From an uncultured bacterium (GTDB lineage: Bacteria; CSSED10-310; CALFER01): a stretch of 64,000 bases of DNA. Shown piece by piece: positions 7,847 to 17,260 of this stretch. The translations under genes and the position numbers were made by a program. Where the stretch lies: contig CALFER010000045.1 in the NCBI GenBank assembly GCA_937951895.1, positions 1-64,000 of the forward strand. Direction: 5' to 3'. The notes beneath the pieces were generated by a model. It had not been told where the DNA came from, ran no database searches, and saw only the letters and a list, made by a program, of their open reading frames with translations. Position 1 is the first letter of the stretch; the number at the start of each line of letters is the position of its first letter.

Positions 7847-8836
7847 ATGACAGGTTCATCTCAATCCGCTCTGTTCCAGGATCCGTTGATTCAATGCGGT
7901 CTGGAGCGAATGGACAGGGAAATCATCGATCTTTTCAGTCGGGACGATCCGGAAACCCTTGAATTGATTCTTCCTTTGATCCGACGACCCGGAAAGCGTC
8001 TCCGACCCGTTCTTGCATTGTTATCCGCCGGAGCATCGGGCTGTTCGGATAGTCGCTGTTTCAAATATGCTGCAGTCATAGAGCTGATCCATTCAGCCAG
8101 TCTGTTCCATGACGATGTCCTCGACAATGCCTCGCTGCGGCGCGGATTGCCCAGCGCCAATCAACTCATTGGCAACCATCTCGCCATCCTGGTCGGTGAT
8201 TTCCTCTATTCAAAGGCCATCTCGATGATGATTCGCGATAAAAGATCCTGCCAGGCCGCCGTCAACGCCACGGTCATCGCGATGACGGAAGGAGAGATCG
8301 TTCAACTGAAGAATCAGCATTCCGATACAGGTAGTATCGAACGGTATTACTGGGTGATCGAACGGAAAACGGCCCGGCTGATGGAATTGGCCTGTTTTCT
8401 TGGTGCTTCCGCCTGCGGCACAACACGGGAAATCCGTGCACTCGCTCAGTACGGCAGACATCTCGGACTGGCATTCCAAATCATCGATGATCTTCTGGAT
8501 TGGATTGGTGGCGAAGAGGACCTTGGAAAGAAAATATTCCAGGATGTCCGAGATGGGAGGATCACTCTTCCTGCCTTACTCCTGATCGAAGCACTCGATC
8601 CGGTATCCTCGAAAGAGTTCATGGCGATCCTTCAATCAGGTGCCGGACCGGATCTCGATACAAGATTGATCGATTATCAGTCAAAAATGAACGAGTATCA
8701 GATCGATCGACAGGTTCGTGATGAAGCAAGGAAACAATCCGTTCTCGCAGTCAAAAACCTCGAACGAATCAAGCCTTCACGTGAGCGGGAACTTCTTGAA
8801 AGACTTCCAGACATTCTGATCGACCGAATCCGATGA
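7847..8836 (+). CDS. Trans-polyprenyl diphosphate synthase
   Basis: Condenses isopentenyl diphosphate onto an allylic primer to make a long polyprenyl diphosphate, most likely the side chain of a quinone. The 329-aa product has the first Asp-rich motif LFHDDVLDNASLRRG (about residue 88) and the second, DDLLDWIGGEEDLGK (about 214). The N-terminal RRPGKRLRPVL is the IPP-binding region. Chain length cannot be read reliably, so I give no symbol. It starts 16 bases after the PpiD-like stop without a strong ribosome site and overlaps the next gene by 4 bases (ATGA), heading a coupled trio. Confidence 0.92.
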   Translation: MTGSSQSALFQDPLIQCGLERMDREIIDLFSRDDPETLELILPLIRRPGKRLRPVLALLSAGASGCSDSRCFKYAAVIELIHSASLFHDDVLDNASLRRGLPSANQLIGNHLAILVGDFLYSKAISMMIRDKRSCQAAVNATVIAMTEGEIVQLKNQHSDTGSIERYYWVIERKTARLMELACFLGASACGTTREIRALAQYGRHLGLAFQIIDDLLDWIGGEEDLGKKIFQDVRDGRITLPALLLIEALDPVSSKEFMAILQSGAGPDLDTRLIDYQSKMNEYQIDRQVRDEARKQSVLAVKNLERIKPSRERELLERLPDILIDRIR

Positions 8837-9843
8837 AGCACATCCCGCAGGATCCCGAGTCTCTCTTTCAGGAACCTTTCACGAACGATCGCGGGGTCCG
8901 CTGTTTGTTATGTCCGCATCGTTGCCTCATTCCTCCGGGAATGAAGGGATTGTGCCGATCACGAGAAAACCGCGGGGGGCGACTGGTGTCATCATCCTAC
9001 GGACACGTTGCTGCATTGCATGTCGATCCTATCGAAAAAAAACCGCTGTACCACTTTCTACCCGGATCCCGTGTCCTTTCGGCGGGGAACAATGGCTGCA
9101 ATCTGAAATGTGCATTCTGCCAGAACTGGTCGATTTCCCAGATCGATGCCGAAACAACCTACATCTCCCCTGCTGATTTGCTTCAAGCGACTCTGAACGC
9201 GGGTACTCCGTCTGTTGCATTTACATATGCCGAGCCGGTCGTGTGGTTTGATTACGTTCTGGATTGCTGCCGCATGCTTCGTGAATCCGGCATCAAAACC
9301 GCTCTGGTCACCAACGGTATGATTAACCCGGAGCCTCTGGCGATGATCTTGCCCTTCGTTGACGCGATGAACATCGACATCAAGTCGATGGATTCGGATT
9401 TTTATCGATCAATCTGTCATGGTTGGAGGGACCCTGTTCTCGAGACCGCCAGAATGGCAAGTCACCACTGTCATCTGGAAATCACCAACCTCGTGATCCC
9501 GAACCGCAACGACAGCGAAGAGTTGTTTCATCGACTCGGAGTGTTTATACAAAACGAGTTATCGAGCCATACCCCGCTTCATCTCAGTGCCTACCATCCA
9601 GAGTATCGTTTGTCAGAGCCCCCGACGTCTTATGAAACATTGAAGACCGCCCGCATGATTCTCAGGCAGTATCTGGACTTTGTCTACCTGGGCAACATCT
9701 CTCCATCCGAATCCGACACGATCTGTCCGTCCTGTGGAACGCCGGCTGTTCAGCGATCCGGATATCGAAACATTCAGATTGATCTGTCGCCCGATGGACA
9801 CTGCCTCAATTGTTCGCAGGATTTGCATGTTATCCTGAAATGA
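8833..9843 (+). CDS. amrS: AmmeMemoRadiSam-system radical SAM enzyme
   Basis: A 336-aa radical SAM protein of the PflA-like AmrS family. The cluster motif is CNLKCAFC (about residues 89-96) with NW after it. An N-terminal Cys pair region (CLLCPHRC, CRSREN) and a C-terminal CPSCG/CLNC zinc-like site are both family traits. The substrate is unknown. In other genomes the gene sits with Memo and AMMECR1 homologues, but neither is present here. ATGA overlaps join it to the prenyl synthase before and maf after. The PflA activase role was considered less likely because of the extra Cys sites and the lack of a glycyl radical enzyme nearby. Confidence 0.88.
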   Translation: MKHIPQDPESLFQEPFTNDRGVRCLLCPHRCLIPPGMKGLCRSRENRGGRLVSSSYGHVAALHVDPIEKKPLYHFLPGSRVLSAGNNGCNLKCAFCQNWSISQIDAETTYISPADLLQATLNAGTPSVAFTYAEPVVWFDYVLDCCRMLRESGIKTALVTNGMINPEPLAMILPFVDAMNIDIKSMDSDFYRSICHGWRDPVLETARMASHHCHLEITNLVIPNRNDSEELFHRLGVFIQNELSSHTPLHLSAYHPEYRLSEPPTSYETLKTARMILRQYLDFVYLGNISPSESDTICPSCGTPAVQRSGYRNIQIDLSPDGHCLNCSQDLHVILK

Positions 9844-10445
9844 CGAGCACTGGTAGTTTCACGGAGTTATGGCTCGCTTCGGGTTCACCCCGGAGAATCG
9901 CACTACTTCGTCAGATCGGTCTCGATCCGCGAGTCTGCAAGCCGGGTTATCAAGAACCACCGATATCGGGCCTTCTGTCGCCTTCGGAAGTTGTCATCAT
10001 GCATGCGAAAAACAAAGCGGAATCCGTGCGTCCCGATCATTCCGGCATCGTTGTTCTCGGTGCTGATACCATTGTCGTTTGCGAAAACCGGATATTGGGA
10101 AAGCCCTCCGATCGATGTCAAGCCGAGGACATGCTGGCATTGTTGTCCGGTCGCACCCATCGGGTCTTCTCCGGCATTGCATTCTCATCATTATCGGGTC
10201 GAACCATCACGCGACATGCAGTCAGTACGGTTCATTTCAGATTAGTATCCGAGTCTGAACGACGTTTCTACCTGGAGACAGGCGAATGGAAAGACAAGGC
10301 CGGAGCTTACGGCATTCAGGGATATGCCGCGGCCTTCATCACCCGGATACTGGGTTGTTATTTCAATGTGGTCGGGCTCCCGCTCTCTTTGACGGTTCAG
10401 ACACTACGGACACATTTCCCCGGAATCTGGCCCCCGAAGGCCTGA
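9840..10445 (+). CDS. maf: Maf family nucleoside triphosphate pyrophosphatase
   Basis: House-cleaning enzyme that hydrolyses non-canonical or excess dTTP/UTP-type nucleotides to monophosphates. The 201-aa product has WLASGSPRRIALL at the N-terminus, the ADTIVV motif, and KDKAGAYGIQGYAA near the end, all signature Maf motifs. The frame is open upstream to 9810, but ATG 9840 overlaps the amrS stop as ATGA and places the LASGSPRR motif at the usual distance. It is the third gene of the overlapping trio. Confidence 0.93.
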   Translation: MTSTGSFTELWLASGSPRRIALLRQIGLDPRVCKPGYQEPPISGLLSPSEVVIMHAKNKAESVRPDHSGIVVLGADTIVVCENRILGKPSDRCQAEDMLALLSGRTHRVFSGIAFSSLSGRTITRHAVSTVHFRLVSESERRFYLETGEWKDKAGAYGIQGYAAAFITRILGCYFNVVGLPLSLTVQTLRTHFPGIWPPKA

Positions 10446-10478
10446 AGATCTCCCATTCATCGGACTCGCATGGAATCA

Positions 10479-10507
10479 TTGCAGATTGAGTCCCGATCGT
10501 GTAGTTT
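10479..10507 (+). promoter_or_regulatory. Possible promoter of the acyl-CoA dehydrogenase gene
   Basis: TTGCAG (10479-10484), a 17-nt spacer and TAGTTT (10502-10507). A perfect 6-bp hairpin CATCCC-GAAT-GGGATG (10524-10539) follows in the leader, 11 bases before the GGAGG ribosome site. Confidence 0.4.
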
Positions 10508-10563
10508 TTTTTAACCCGCGCCGCATCCCGAATGGGATGTCAATGAAATTGGAGGTCACATCG

Positions 10564-12174
10564 ATGGGAAAAGCCGGATTACCGCTGGATGAACGTAAAA
10601 TGATAGTCGATCTGCTGTTGAAAGTCAGGCAGAGGATGATGACCCCGGACGTCTTGAGGAAACTCGATAAACTGGAAGAATTCCCGGAGAACATCATTCG
10701 GGAGCTTCTCGGTCCCAACATCGGTCTGCAACTGCTGTTCATTCCCGAAGAATTCGGCGGCATGGGTGGCGGAGCCAGAGATATTGCAGTCATCTCGGAA
10801 GAAATGGCGAAAGTCTGTCTCGGGATTGCAACCGCTTTTCTTGCCATTCACCTCGGCACGGATCCCATCCTGGTCGGAGCGACACCTGAGCAGAAGCAGA
10901 AGTGGCTGACGAAGATAGCCGAGGAAGGTTGCATTGTCGCTTATGCAGTCACTGAACCGGAAGCAGGCAGCAATCTCTCGAACTTCAAGACAAAAGCGGA
11001 ACCGGTAACGGATGACACGGGATCGATCGTGGGATATCGAATCAATGGGAACAAACAATTCATATCCAACGGTGGATTTGCGGATTTCCTGACCGTCCTG
11101 GCACAAACCCCTGAAGGCCCGACTTTTTTCATCGTCGAGAAAGATGCAGAGGGATTCAAACCTGGAAAATCGGAAGAAAAGCATGGCATCAGATGCTCCA
11201 ATACCGCACCTTTAACCTTTGATAATGTTTTCGTTCCATTGGACCAACTGGTAGGAGGCATACCGGGACTGGGCCTGAATCAGGCCAATGAAGTATTCGG
11301 CTATACGCGATTGATGGTCGCCGCATTTGGACTCGGTGCGGGCGTTGCCGCACTGGAACGAGTCGTTTCGTACGCCCGGGAACGCATCCAGTTCGGTAGT
11401 CCATTGATCGAAAAACAGGGGTACACACACAAGCTGATCATTCCGCATTATATCCGCCTGGAAGCGGCTCGCGCTTATATCGAAGAAGTGGCGGATCGCC
11501 TGGATTCCGGAGAAAAAGATCTCCAGATAGAGGGATCCATCGCGAAACTCTTCGCGACTGAATCCGGCAATGCCTGCGCGGAGTCAGCAATCCAGGCGCT
11601 CGGTGGCTATGGATACATTCATGAGTATGATGTCGAGAAAATCAAGCGCGACGTAAAAATCACGACCATTTATGAAGGTACCAGTGAGATTCAGCAGATG
11701 ATCATCAGTACCTTCAGATGGCGTGCCAGTGTCAAATCGAAGTGGCAGTTTTACGGAGCCATGGTTAATGAAATGGCAACTGTATCGGATGACACTATCC
11801 ATGCCGGTCTGGTTGGTCAGGCCGCACACATTCTCAATGAGACCATCCAATTCGTTCATCAGCAGAAATTGACACGGATGCAGCACTTGATGTTCCTGCT
11901 GGCGGACAATATGACGGAAGTCGAGACAGCTGTTGCTCTGATTCGAAAAACCATTTCCGCACGCACTCAGGGTTCACCTGATTTTCAACGCCTCCAGCTG
12001 ATTTCCCGCATCTTTGCACGCGAAGTGCTTCTCCATTGCCACTCGACCTCTCAATTCATCAGACTCGGCAGCGCTGCCGTAAATCCTCCCGAAGAAACAG
12101 CCCAATCCTTGAACGACACCCAAGTATATAGAGGAATGCTCGATGATATGGACTCGCTCCTGCGTTATCTCTGA
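10564..12174 (+). CDS. Acyl-CoA dehydrogenase family flavoprotein
   Basis: FAD enzyme oxidising an acyl-CoA to the enoyl-CoA. The 536-aa product has a helical N-domain, the FAD/substrate segment AYAVTEPEAGSNLSNFKT and the C-terminal IYEGTSEIQQMII, whose Glu is at the catalytic-base position of the family. About 140 residues follow the usual end, a helical extension seen in some longer family members. ATG 10564 follows GGAGG (10551-10555) by 8 nt, and an upstream in-frame ATG (10486) lacks one. No electron-transfer flavoprotein gene is nearby. Substrate chain length is unknown. Confidence 0.9.
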   Translation: MGKAGLPLDERKMIVDLLLKVRQRMMTPDVLRKLDKLEEFPENIIRELLGPNIGLQLLFIPEEFGGMGGGARDIAVISEEMAKVCLGIATAFLAIHLGTDPILVGATPEQKQKWLTKIAEEGCIVAYAVTEPEAGSNLSNFKTKAEPVTDDTGSIVGYRINGNKQFISNGGFADFLTVLAQTPEGPTFFIVEKDAEGFKPGKSEEKHGIRCSNTAPLTFDNVFVPLDQLVGGIPGLGLNQANEVFGYTRLMVAAFGLGAGVAALERVVSYARERIQFGSPLIEKQGYTHKLIIPHYIRLEAARAYIEEVADRLDSGEKDLQIEGSIAKLFATESGNACAESAIQALGGYGYIHEYDVEKIKRDVKITTIYEGTSEIQQMIISTFRWRASVKSKWQFYGAMVNEMATVSDDTIHAGLVGQAAHILNETIQFVHQQKLTRMQHLMFLLADNMTEVETAVALIRKTISARTQGSPDFQRLQLISRIFAREVLLHCHSTSQFIRLGSAAVNPPEETAQSLNDTQVYRGMLDDMDSLLRYL

Positions 12175-13072
12175 TTCGCCGACGACGCCGGGATTCCTCT
12201 TGAACCGGCTATTCACCCTGTCGCTGACGATTCTGCTTATCTTCAGCATTCAGGGCTGCTCCATAAAGCGATTTGCCAGAAAGTACGTCCGCTCTGCCTC
12301 CAGTGCCATCTCCGATAGTCTTCGGCAACAACCCGATCCCGAAATTGCCCGTGACGCGTCGGCCACGCTGTTGTTAAGCATCGACGCAGCGATCAGTCGA
12401 TCTCCCGATGACCCGCAGTTGCTTCTTAGCGGCGCTCAGGCATACACCACATACAGCTCGGCTTTCATTCAGGAAGAATCCGGAGAACGCGCTTTTGTGC
12501 TGTATCATCGCGCTCTTGAATATGCTCTGCGGGCTTCCAGAATCGCATTCGATATCGACGGAACATTCTCGGAACTGACTCCGGATCAACTGAACGGCAT
12601 TTTGCACAAACTCGACCCTGAACGCGTCCCTTATGTCTATTGGACCGCTTACGCCTGGGCGGGTTGGCTGGTTACTCACCCAGACACGATTCTTGCCATG
12701 GCCGATCTGCCCAAGATCATCAGCCTGATGGAGGCAGTCATGAAAGTGTCTCCGGAGTACAATGATGGAGGCGTGTTTCTGTTTTTCGGAATCTACGAAT
12801 CCCGAAAACCTGTCATTGCCGGAGGTGATCCGGAGAAATGCAGGGTGTTTTTCGAGCGTGGGATCGCGATCGCCGGGGAGGATGCGCTGATGCCCCGGGT
12901 GCTGTTTGCGGAGTATTACGCCCGCTCTGTTCTTGATCGGGAGTTGTTTCGGCAAACGCTCGAAGGAGTGCTCGCTGCATCTCCAGTCCATTCTTCCGAT
13001 CTGAATCTCTCCAATGCGCTCGCCCGCAGGAAAGCCACCAATCTCTTGAATTCAATCGACGATCTTTTTTAG
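12143..13072 (+). CDS. tatT: TRAP transporter TatT component, TPR lipoprotein
   Basis: Periplasmic TPR lipoprotein of the TatT family, which pairs with a TRAP substrate-binding protein. A hydrophobic stretch ends in lipobox SIQGC. The mature part has the family pattern DPQLLLSGAQAYTTYSSAFI and EYALRASRIAF and is helical throughout. The start is uncertain: ATG 12143 has GAGGA 8 nt upstream but overlaps the dehydrogenase gene by 32 bases, while TTG 12200 gives a compact 20-residue signal ending at the lipobox Cys but has no ribosome site. The order T-P-Q-M continues directly downstream, 8 bases to the next gene. This is the TPR-associated (TPAT) form known from Treponema. Confidence 0.85.
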   Translation: MIWTRSCVISDSPTTPGFLLNRLFTLSLTILLIFSIQGCSIKRFARKYVRSASSAISDSLRQQPDPEIARDASATLLLSIDAAISRSPDDPQLLLSGAQAYTTYSSAFIQEESGERAFVLYHRALEYALRASRIAFDIDGTFSELTPDQLNGILHKLDPERVPYVYWTAYAWAGWLVTHPDTILAMADLPKIISLMEAVMKVSPEYNDGGVFLFFGIYESRKPVIAGGDPEKCRVFFERGIAIAGEDALMPRVLFAEYYARSVLDRELFRQTLEGVLAASPVHSSDLNLSNALARRKATNLLNSIDDLF

Positions 13073-13080
13073 GAGGCTCG

Positions 13081-14085
13081 ATGAAAATACCTCTTCTCGC
13101 TCTGCTCGTAACTCTATTACTCACTGCGTTTCCTTCGGCATTGTCTGCCGCAGAATCATCAGTTGTTCTCAAGATGTCCATTCTTGCGCCTGAAGGAAGC
13201 GCGTGGGTGAATCAATTCAAAAGCATGAATGAAGAATTGCAGAAAGCCATTGGTGGACAAGTCCAGTTCAAGATCTATCCCGGTGGTATCATGGGAGATG
13301 ATGATGTTGTGCTTCGGAAGATCCGAGTTGGCCAACTCGACGGAGCCTGCCTGACCAGCCGGGGTTTGTATAAAATTTATCCGGATTTTCGGGTTCTCAC
13401 TCTGCCCGGTGTTTTCAGATCGGATTCTGAAATTGATGTGTTGCTCCAGAAACTGACCCCCGATCTCATAAAAAGTTATCAGGATCTCGGCTTTGAGACT
13501 CTCGGTTTCACAGGAGTTGGTTTTACGTATCTGTATTCTCAGAAGGACATCCGGAATACCGATGACTTGAAAAAATCCAAGGCATGGCTATGGGAGAATG
13601 ATCCGGTAATGAAAGCGCTGTATGCGGCAGCCGATGTCACGCCCGTGTCACTCGGAGTAGGCGATGTGATGACTGCGTTGCAGACCGGGTTGCTGGATAC
13701 GGTTTTCAACACGCCCACAGGCATTCTGTCGCTGCAATGGTTTTCGAAGATCAACTACATGTCGGATCTCCCGCTCAGCTACTCGTTCGGAGGTTTTTTA
13801 ATCAGTGATAAGGCCTGGCAACGGGTTCCAGAGAACCTTCGTGAACCAGTCCGGGAGATCGTCAGTCGACATATGAAGAACATCACCGATCAGATACGGC
13901 TTGAAGATCAACGAGCCATTGAAGTAATCAAAGGCCGTGGAGTTCAGATGACAACGCCATCCGAGGATTTTCGGAAAAACGTGGAATCGATCTCGGCAGA
14001 TGCCCGCAAGACTCTCATCGACAGCGACAGTTCGAAGATCCTGTTGGAAAAAATCATCACGATCGTCGGGGAACCGAGGCATTGA
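13081..14085 (+). CDS. TRAP transporter substrate-binding protein (DctP family)
   Basis: Periplasmic solute receptor of a TRAP transporter. The 334-aa product has a clear signal peptide (hydrophobic 4-20, cleavage after SALSAAE region), then the DctP fold: FKSMNEELQKAIGGQVQFKIYPGG, LRKIRVGQLDGACLTS and GFTGVGFTYLYS. The family's usual substrate-anchoring Arg position (about 170) reads KAWLWEND here, so a classic C4-dicarboxylate is not assured. With an adjacent TatT it is the TatP-like member. ATG follows AGGAGG by a few bases. The ligand is unknown. Confidence 0.9.
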   Translation: MKIPLLALLVTLLLTAFPSALSAAESSVVLKMSILAPEGSAWVNQFKSMNEELQKAIGGQVQFKIYPGGIMGDDDVVLRKIRVGQLDGACLTSRGLYKIYPDFRVLTLPGVFRSDSEIDVLLQKLTPDLIKSYQDLGFETLGFTGVGFTYLYSQKDIRNTDDLKKSKAWLWENDPVMKALYAAADVTPVSLGVGDVMTALQTGLLDTVFNTPTGILSLQWFSKINYMSDLPLSYSFGGFLISDKAWQRVPENLREPVREIVSRHMKNITDQIRLEDQRAIEVIKGRGVQMTTPSEDFRKNVESISADARKTLIDSDSSKILLEKIITIVGEPRH

Positions 14086-14095
14086 CCGGTCATAC

Positions 14096-14590
14096 ATGAA
14101 ACTCGGATCTCTGGAACGAATCGGAACCATTGTACGGCGGGTGGAATCTGTCTATCTGGTCTTCCTGCTGGCTTCGCTGGTGATTCTTTCGTTCGTGCAG
14201 ATCTCCGGACGTCTGCTGTTCAACCAAGGATTCACCTGGGCCGATCCAATCATCAATCACCTCGTCATGTGGAGTGCTCTGGCTGGAGCAGTCGCTGCAA
14301 CGCGGACGAATGAACACATCAACATCGATGTTTTCCAGCGTTTGTTGTCGCCCCGCGGCCGGGCATATATAGAATCCGGGATGTTTTTTGTCTCAGTACT
14401 GATCTGTATCGTTCTGATTCATGCATCCGTCCGCTTCATCATCGATGAGTATCAGATGGGCCCCGTCATCGTTGCACCCATTCGTTCGTGGATTCTGCAA
14501 CTTCCGATTCCAGCGTCATTTCTGTTCATCGGCTTGAGATTTCTGATCCTTGCCATAGATCGGATCACGGGGATCGGTAAACAACAATGA
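14096..14590 (+). CDS. dctQ: TRAP transporter small permease (DctQ)
   Basis: Small membrane subunit, 164 aa, with four hydrophobic segments (about 18-38, 52-70, 92-112 and 130-152). The conserved DctQ feature WADPIINHLVMWSALAGAVAATR precedes NEHINIDVF. The open frame extends back to 14000 inside the receptor gene, but ATG 14096 gives the usual N-terminus with a short amphipathic helix. It overlaps dctM by 4 bases (ATGA), as expected for subunits made together. Confidence 0.9.
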   Translation: MKLGSLERIGTIVRRVESVYLVFLLASLVILSFVQISGRLLFNQGFTWADPIINHLVMWSALAGAVAATRTNEHINIDVFQRLLSPRGRAYIESGMFFVSVLICIVLIHASVRFIIDEYQMGPVIVAPIRSWILQLPIPASFLFIGLRFLILAIDRITGIGKQQ

Positions 14591-15846
14591 TCCTGCTGGG
14601 TCTGATCACGCTTCTTCTGGCTCTTTTAGGCACGCCCCTGTTTATCATCATTGCAGCGAATGCCATCATGCATCTGTATTTCAGCGATCTTGATCTGTCG
14701 TTGACCATGATCGAGTTTTACAGATTGGCAAGCATGCCGATGCTGTTGCCGATTCCGTTGTTCACTTTTGCCGGTTACATTATGGCTCAGAGCGGGACGC
14801 CACGCCGTCTGGTTCGTTTGTCGCACGCCGCGTTCGGCTGGATACCGGGTGGTCTCGCTCTCGTATGTCTGATTGCCTGCGCATTATTCACGGCATTCAC
14901 TGGTGCATCCGGAGTGACGATCGTCGCGCTCGGAGGCTTGCTCTTCCCTGCTCTCGTCAGTGAATCGTTCGGCGGAAAGTTTTCTCTTGGCTTGATCACG
15001 ACCTCAGGCAGTCTGGGCTTGTTGTTTCCTCCAAGCCTGCCAATCATTCTGTACGGAGTGATTGCGGGCACGTCGGTTGATGAGCTGTTTATCGGAGGCA
15101 TTCTGCCGGGTTGTCTGATGATCGGATTACTCGCGCTGCTCTGTATGGTATATGCCCGCAAGAGGAACATTCCAAGACAGACTTTCTCATTTCAAGAGTT
15201 GTTCAAAGCGATTGTTGCCGCGCGATATGAGATTCCACTTCCGATTATCGTGATTGCAGGTATCTATTCCGGCAAGTTCGCGATCTCCGAAGCGGCGGCA
15301 TTAACGACATTTCTCGTCGTTCTCGTCGAGGTCTTCCTCTATCGGGATGTTGCATTGAAGGATCTTCCCAATATCATCCAGCGCAGCATGATCCTTGTTG
15401 GATCCGTCATGATCATCATGGGCTGTTCACTCGCATATACCAATTACCTTCTCGATGCGGAGGTACCGATCAAGATTCTGGACTCGATCAAGGGTCACAT
15501 CACGAGCCCATTGGCTTTCCTGATTTGTCTGAACATGTTTCTGTTAATCGTCGGTTGCATGCTGGATATCTTCTCAGCCATCATCGTCGTCGTGCCACTG
15601 ATCACTCCCATCGCATCGAGTTACGGAATCGACCCAGTACACCTCGGAATCCTCTTCCTGGCGAATCTCAATATCGGTTATCTGACTCCGCCGGTCGGGA
15701 TGAACCTCTTCATTTCCAGCATACGGTTCAAGCAGCCCGTCATATATGTCTATCGCGCCACACTGCCGTTTCTGATCATTCTTCTTCTGTCTCTCGTGCT
15801 GATCACCTACATTCCCGGAATTTCGCTCATGCTGCTCGATCGCTGA
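14587..15846 (+). CDS. dctM: TRAP transporter large permease (DctM)
   Basis: Large ion-coupled permease, 419 aa, about 12 membrane segments. Typical motifs are the duplicated scoop regions FTGASGVTIVALGGLLFPAL and GSLGLLFPPSLPIILYG, and near the end LGILFLANLNIGYLTPPVGM. It completes a tatT-dctP-dctQ-dctM run transcribed in one direction. Separate Q and M genes contrast with the fused QM of the Treponema system. Confidence 0.94.
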   Translation: MILLGLITLLLALLGTPLFIIIAANAIMHLYFSDLDLSLTMIEFYRLASMPMLLPIPLFTFAGYIMAQSGTPRRLVRLSHAAFGWIPGGLALVCLIACALFTAFTGASGVTIVALGGLLFPALVSESFGGKFSLGLITTSGSLGLLFPPSLPIILYGVIAGTSVDELFIGGILPGCLMIGLLALLCMVYARKRNIPRQTFSFQELFKAIVAARYEIPLPIIVIAGIYSGKFAISEAAALTTFLVVLVEVFLYRDVALKDLPNIIQRSMILVGSVMIIMGCSLAYTNYLLDAEVPIKILDSIKGHITSPLAFLICLNMFLLIVGCMLDIFSAIIVVVPLITPIASSYGIDPVHLGILFLANLNIGYLTPPVGMNLFISSIRFKQPVIYVYRATLPFLIILLLSLVLITYIPGISLMLLDR

Positions 15847-15852
15847 ACCGAA

Positions 15853-17175
15853 TCATCCATTGATCATTCGAAGCGGCTGACCCGTGCTTTGCACGACGGA
15901 CAACCATTCCATGCCGTCGGGATCCAGGACTTTCCGTTGAGACACCGCAAGGGCCATAGGAATGTGAACGAAATAGTTATTGCAGGTTCCGACGAGCATA
16001 TTGGTCCGGCCGGCAAACGCTGCATGCACAGCATTGTGGGCGAGTTCGGAACAAAAAACACTATCTTCTGCACTGGCTTGAGCCGATCGGATTTCATAAC
16101 TCGGATCGAAATAGCGAATGTTAATTCCAATCGATTTCGATTCAAAGTAATCCGCGATGCGTTGTTTCATGAACGTGCCGATATCCGCAAGACGACGATT
16201 TCCGGATGCATCGGTTCCAAGTTGGTCGGCTGACTCTTTTAGATGTTCCTGCCCACTGCCTTCGGCGATGACCACAAGAGCGTGTCCACGCCTTTCGATC
16301 CGATGTTCGAGATGCTTCAAAAATCCGTTATCTCCATCCAGATCGAATGGTTGTTCGGGGATCAGCACAAAATTGACGTCGCCGCTGGCCAGAGATGCGC
16401 GAGCGGCAATGTATCCGGAATGACGTCCCATGAGTTTCACCAGGGCGATTCCGTTGGGAGCTCCCTGCGCTTCGACGTGTGCGCAGTCCAAGATTTCTTT
16501 AGCTTTTGCCACTGCCGTAATAAATCCGAAACTGCGATCGATAAATGCGATGTCGTTGTCGATTGTCTTTGGGATTCCGATCACGCTCACGGGATAGTCT
16601 CGCTTGCGGCATTCTTCGGCGATCGCCATCGCCCCGCGCGTGGTACCGTCTCCTCCTACTGCAAACAGCATCTGAATACCTCTTCGCTGAAGGAAATCCG
16701 CCATTTCGACCGCTTCCTGATTGCCGCGGGATGATCCGAGAAATGTGCCGCCTCGAGTGTGGATATCCGAGACGATCTCCGGGGTGAGGGGGATGTTCGT
16801 GCCGGCATAACGCATGGTCATACCTCGGAATCCATAGCGAATTCCAAAAATTTCCTGCACGCCATATTGATGATACAAAACCATGACGACTCCGCGGATC
16901 ACGTCGTTCAATCCGGGACACAACCCACCGCACGTTACGATCGCGGCTCGGACATTCGAAGGATTGAAAAATATCATCGGTCGCGGGCCGGCCAATTCAA
17001 ACGAAGGAGGTTCCTGACCGCTCTGACAATATGATTTCCAGTCGTGAAGATAGGCCGATACGGTGATTCGTGCTTCCATGGTGATGAAATCGGATATCAG
17101 ATCTCCTTTTATCCTGGACAGGGCGAGGGGCGATGGGTAGCTTGGTATCCCGAGGCTACTGATTTGGGTGTTCAT
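15853..17175 (-). CDS. 6-phosphofructokinase, probably ATP-dependent
   Basis: Glycolytic kinase making fructose 1,6-bisphosphate. The 440-aa product has GLCPGLND (about residue 84), FAVGGDGTTRGA (about 174) and PKTIDNDI (about 200). GGDGT with Gly at the phosphoryl-donor position predicts ATP use. The Lys in PKTIDND is usual in the PPi and long-form group, which also includes ATP-using members such as trypanosome and plant enzymes. An N-terminal extension of about 70 residues fits that group. The start has AGGAGG 9 nt upstream. It is divergent from a diguanylate cyclase gene. Confidence 0.9.
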   Translation of the reverse strand: MNTQISSLGIPSYPSPLALSRIKGDLISDFITMEARITVSAYLHDWKSYCQSGQEPPSFELAGPRPMIFFNPSNVRAAIVTCGGLCPGLNDVIRGVVMVLYHQYGVQEIFGIRYGFRGMTMRYAGTNIPLTPEIVSDIHTRGGTFLGSSRGNQEAVEMADFLQRRGIQMLFAVGGDGTTRGAMAIAEECRKRDYPVSVIGIPKTIDNDIAFIDRSFGFITAVAKAKEILDCAHVEAQGAPNGIALVKLMGRHSGYIAARASLASGDVNFVLIPEQPFDLDGDNGFLKHLEHRIERRGHALVVIAEGSGQEHLKESADQLGTDASGNRRLADIGTFMKQRIADYFESKSIGINIRYFDPSYEIRSAQASAEDSVFCSELAHNAVHAAFAGRTNMLVGTCNNYFVHIPMALAVSQRKVLDPDGMEWLSVVQSTGQPLRMING

Positions 17176-17260
17176 CTCTGGTCCTCCTGCGGATCAATCC
17201 TGATGGCTTCCTTTCAATGACCCGCATTGATATGATATAGAGCGGATTGGGAAGAACAAG
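17176..17260. promoter_or_regulatory. Divergent control region between the pfk and GGDEF genes
   Basis: The 85 bases hold a TATGAT hexamer read on the plus strand (overlapping TATCAT on the minus strand) near 17230-17240, so both promoters probably share this AT-rich core. No good -35 is visible on either strand. Apart from the pfk ribosome site nothing else stands out. Confidence 0.35.

Noticed and set aside
8833..9843. Pyruvate formate-lyase activating enzyme
   Set aside because: The cluster motif is similar, but the extra N- and C-terminal Cys sites fit AmrS better, and no glycyl-radical enzyme is present.
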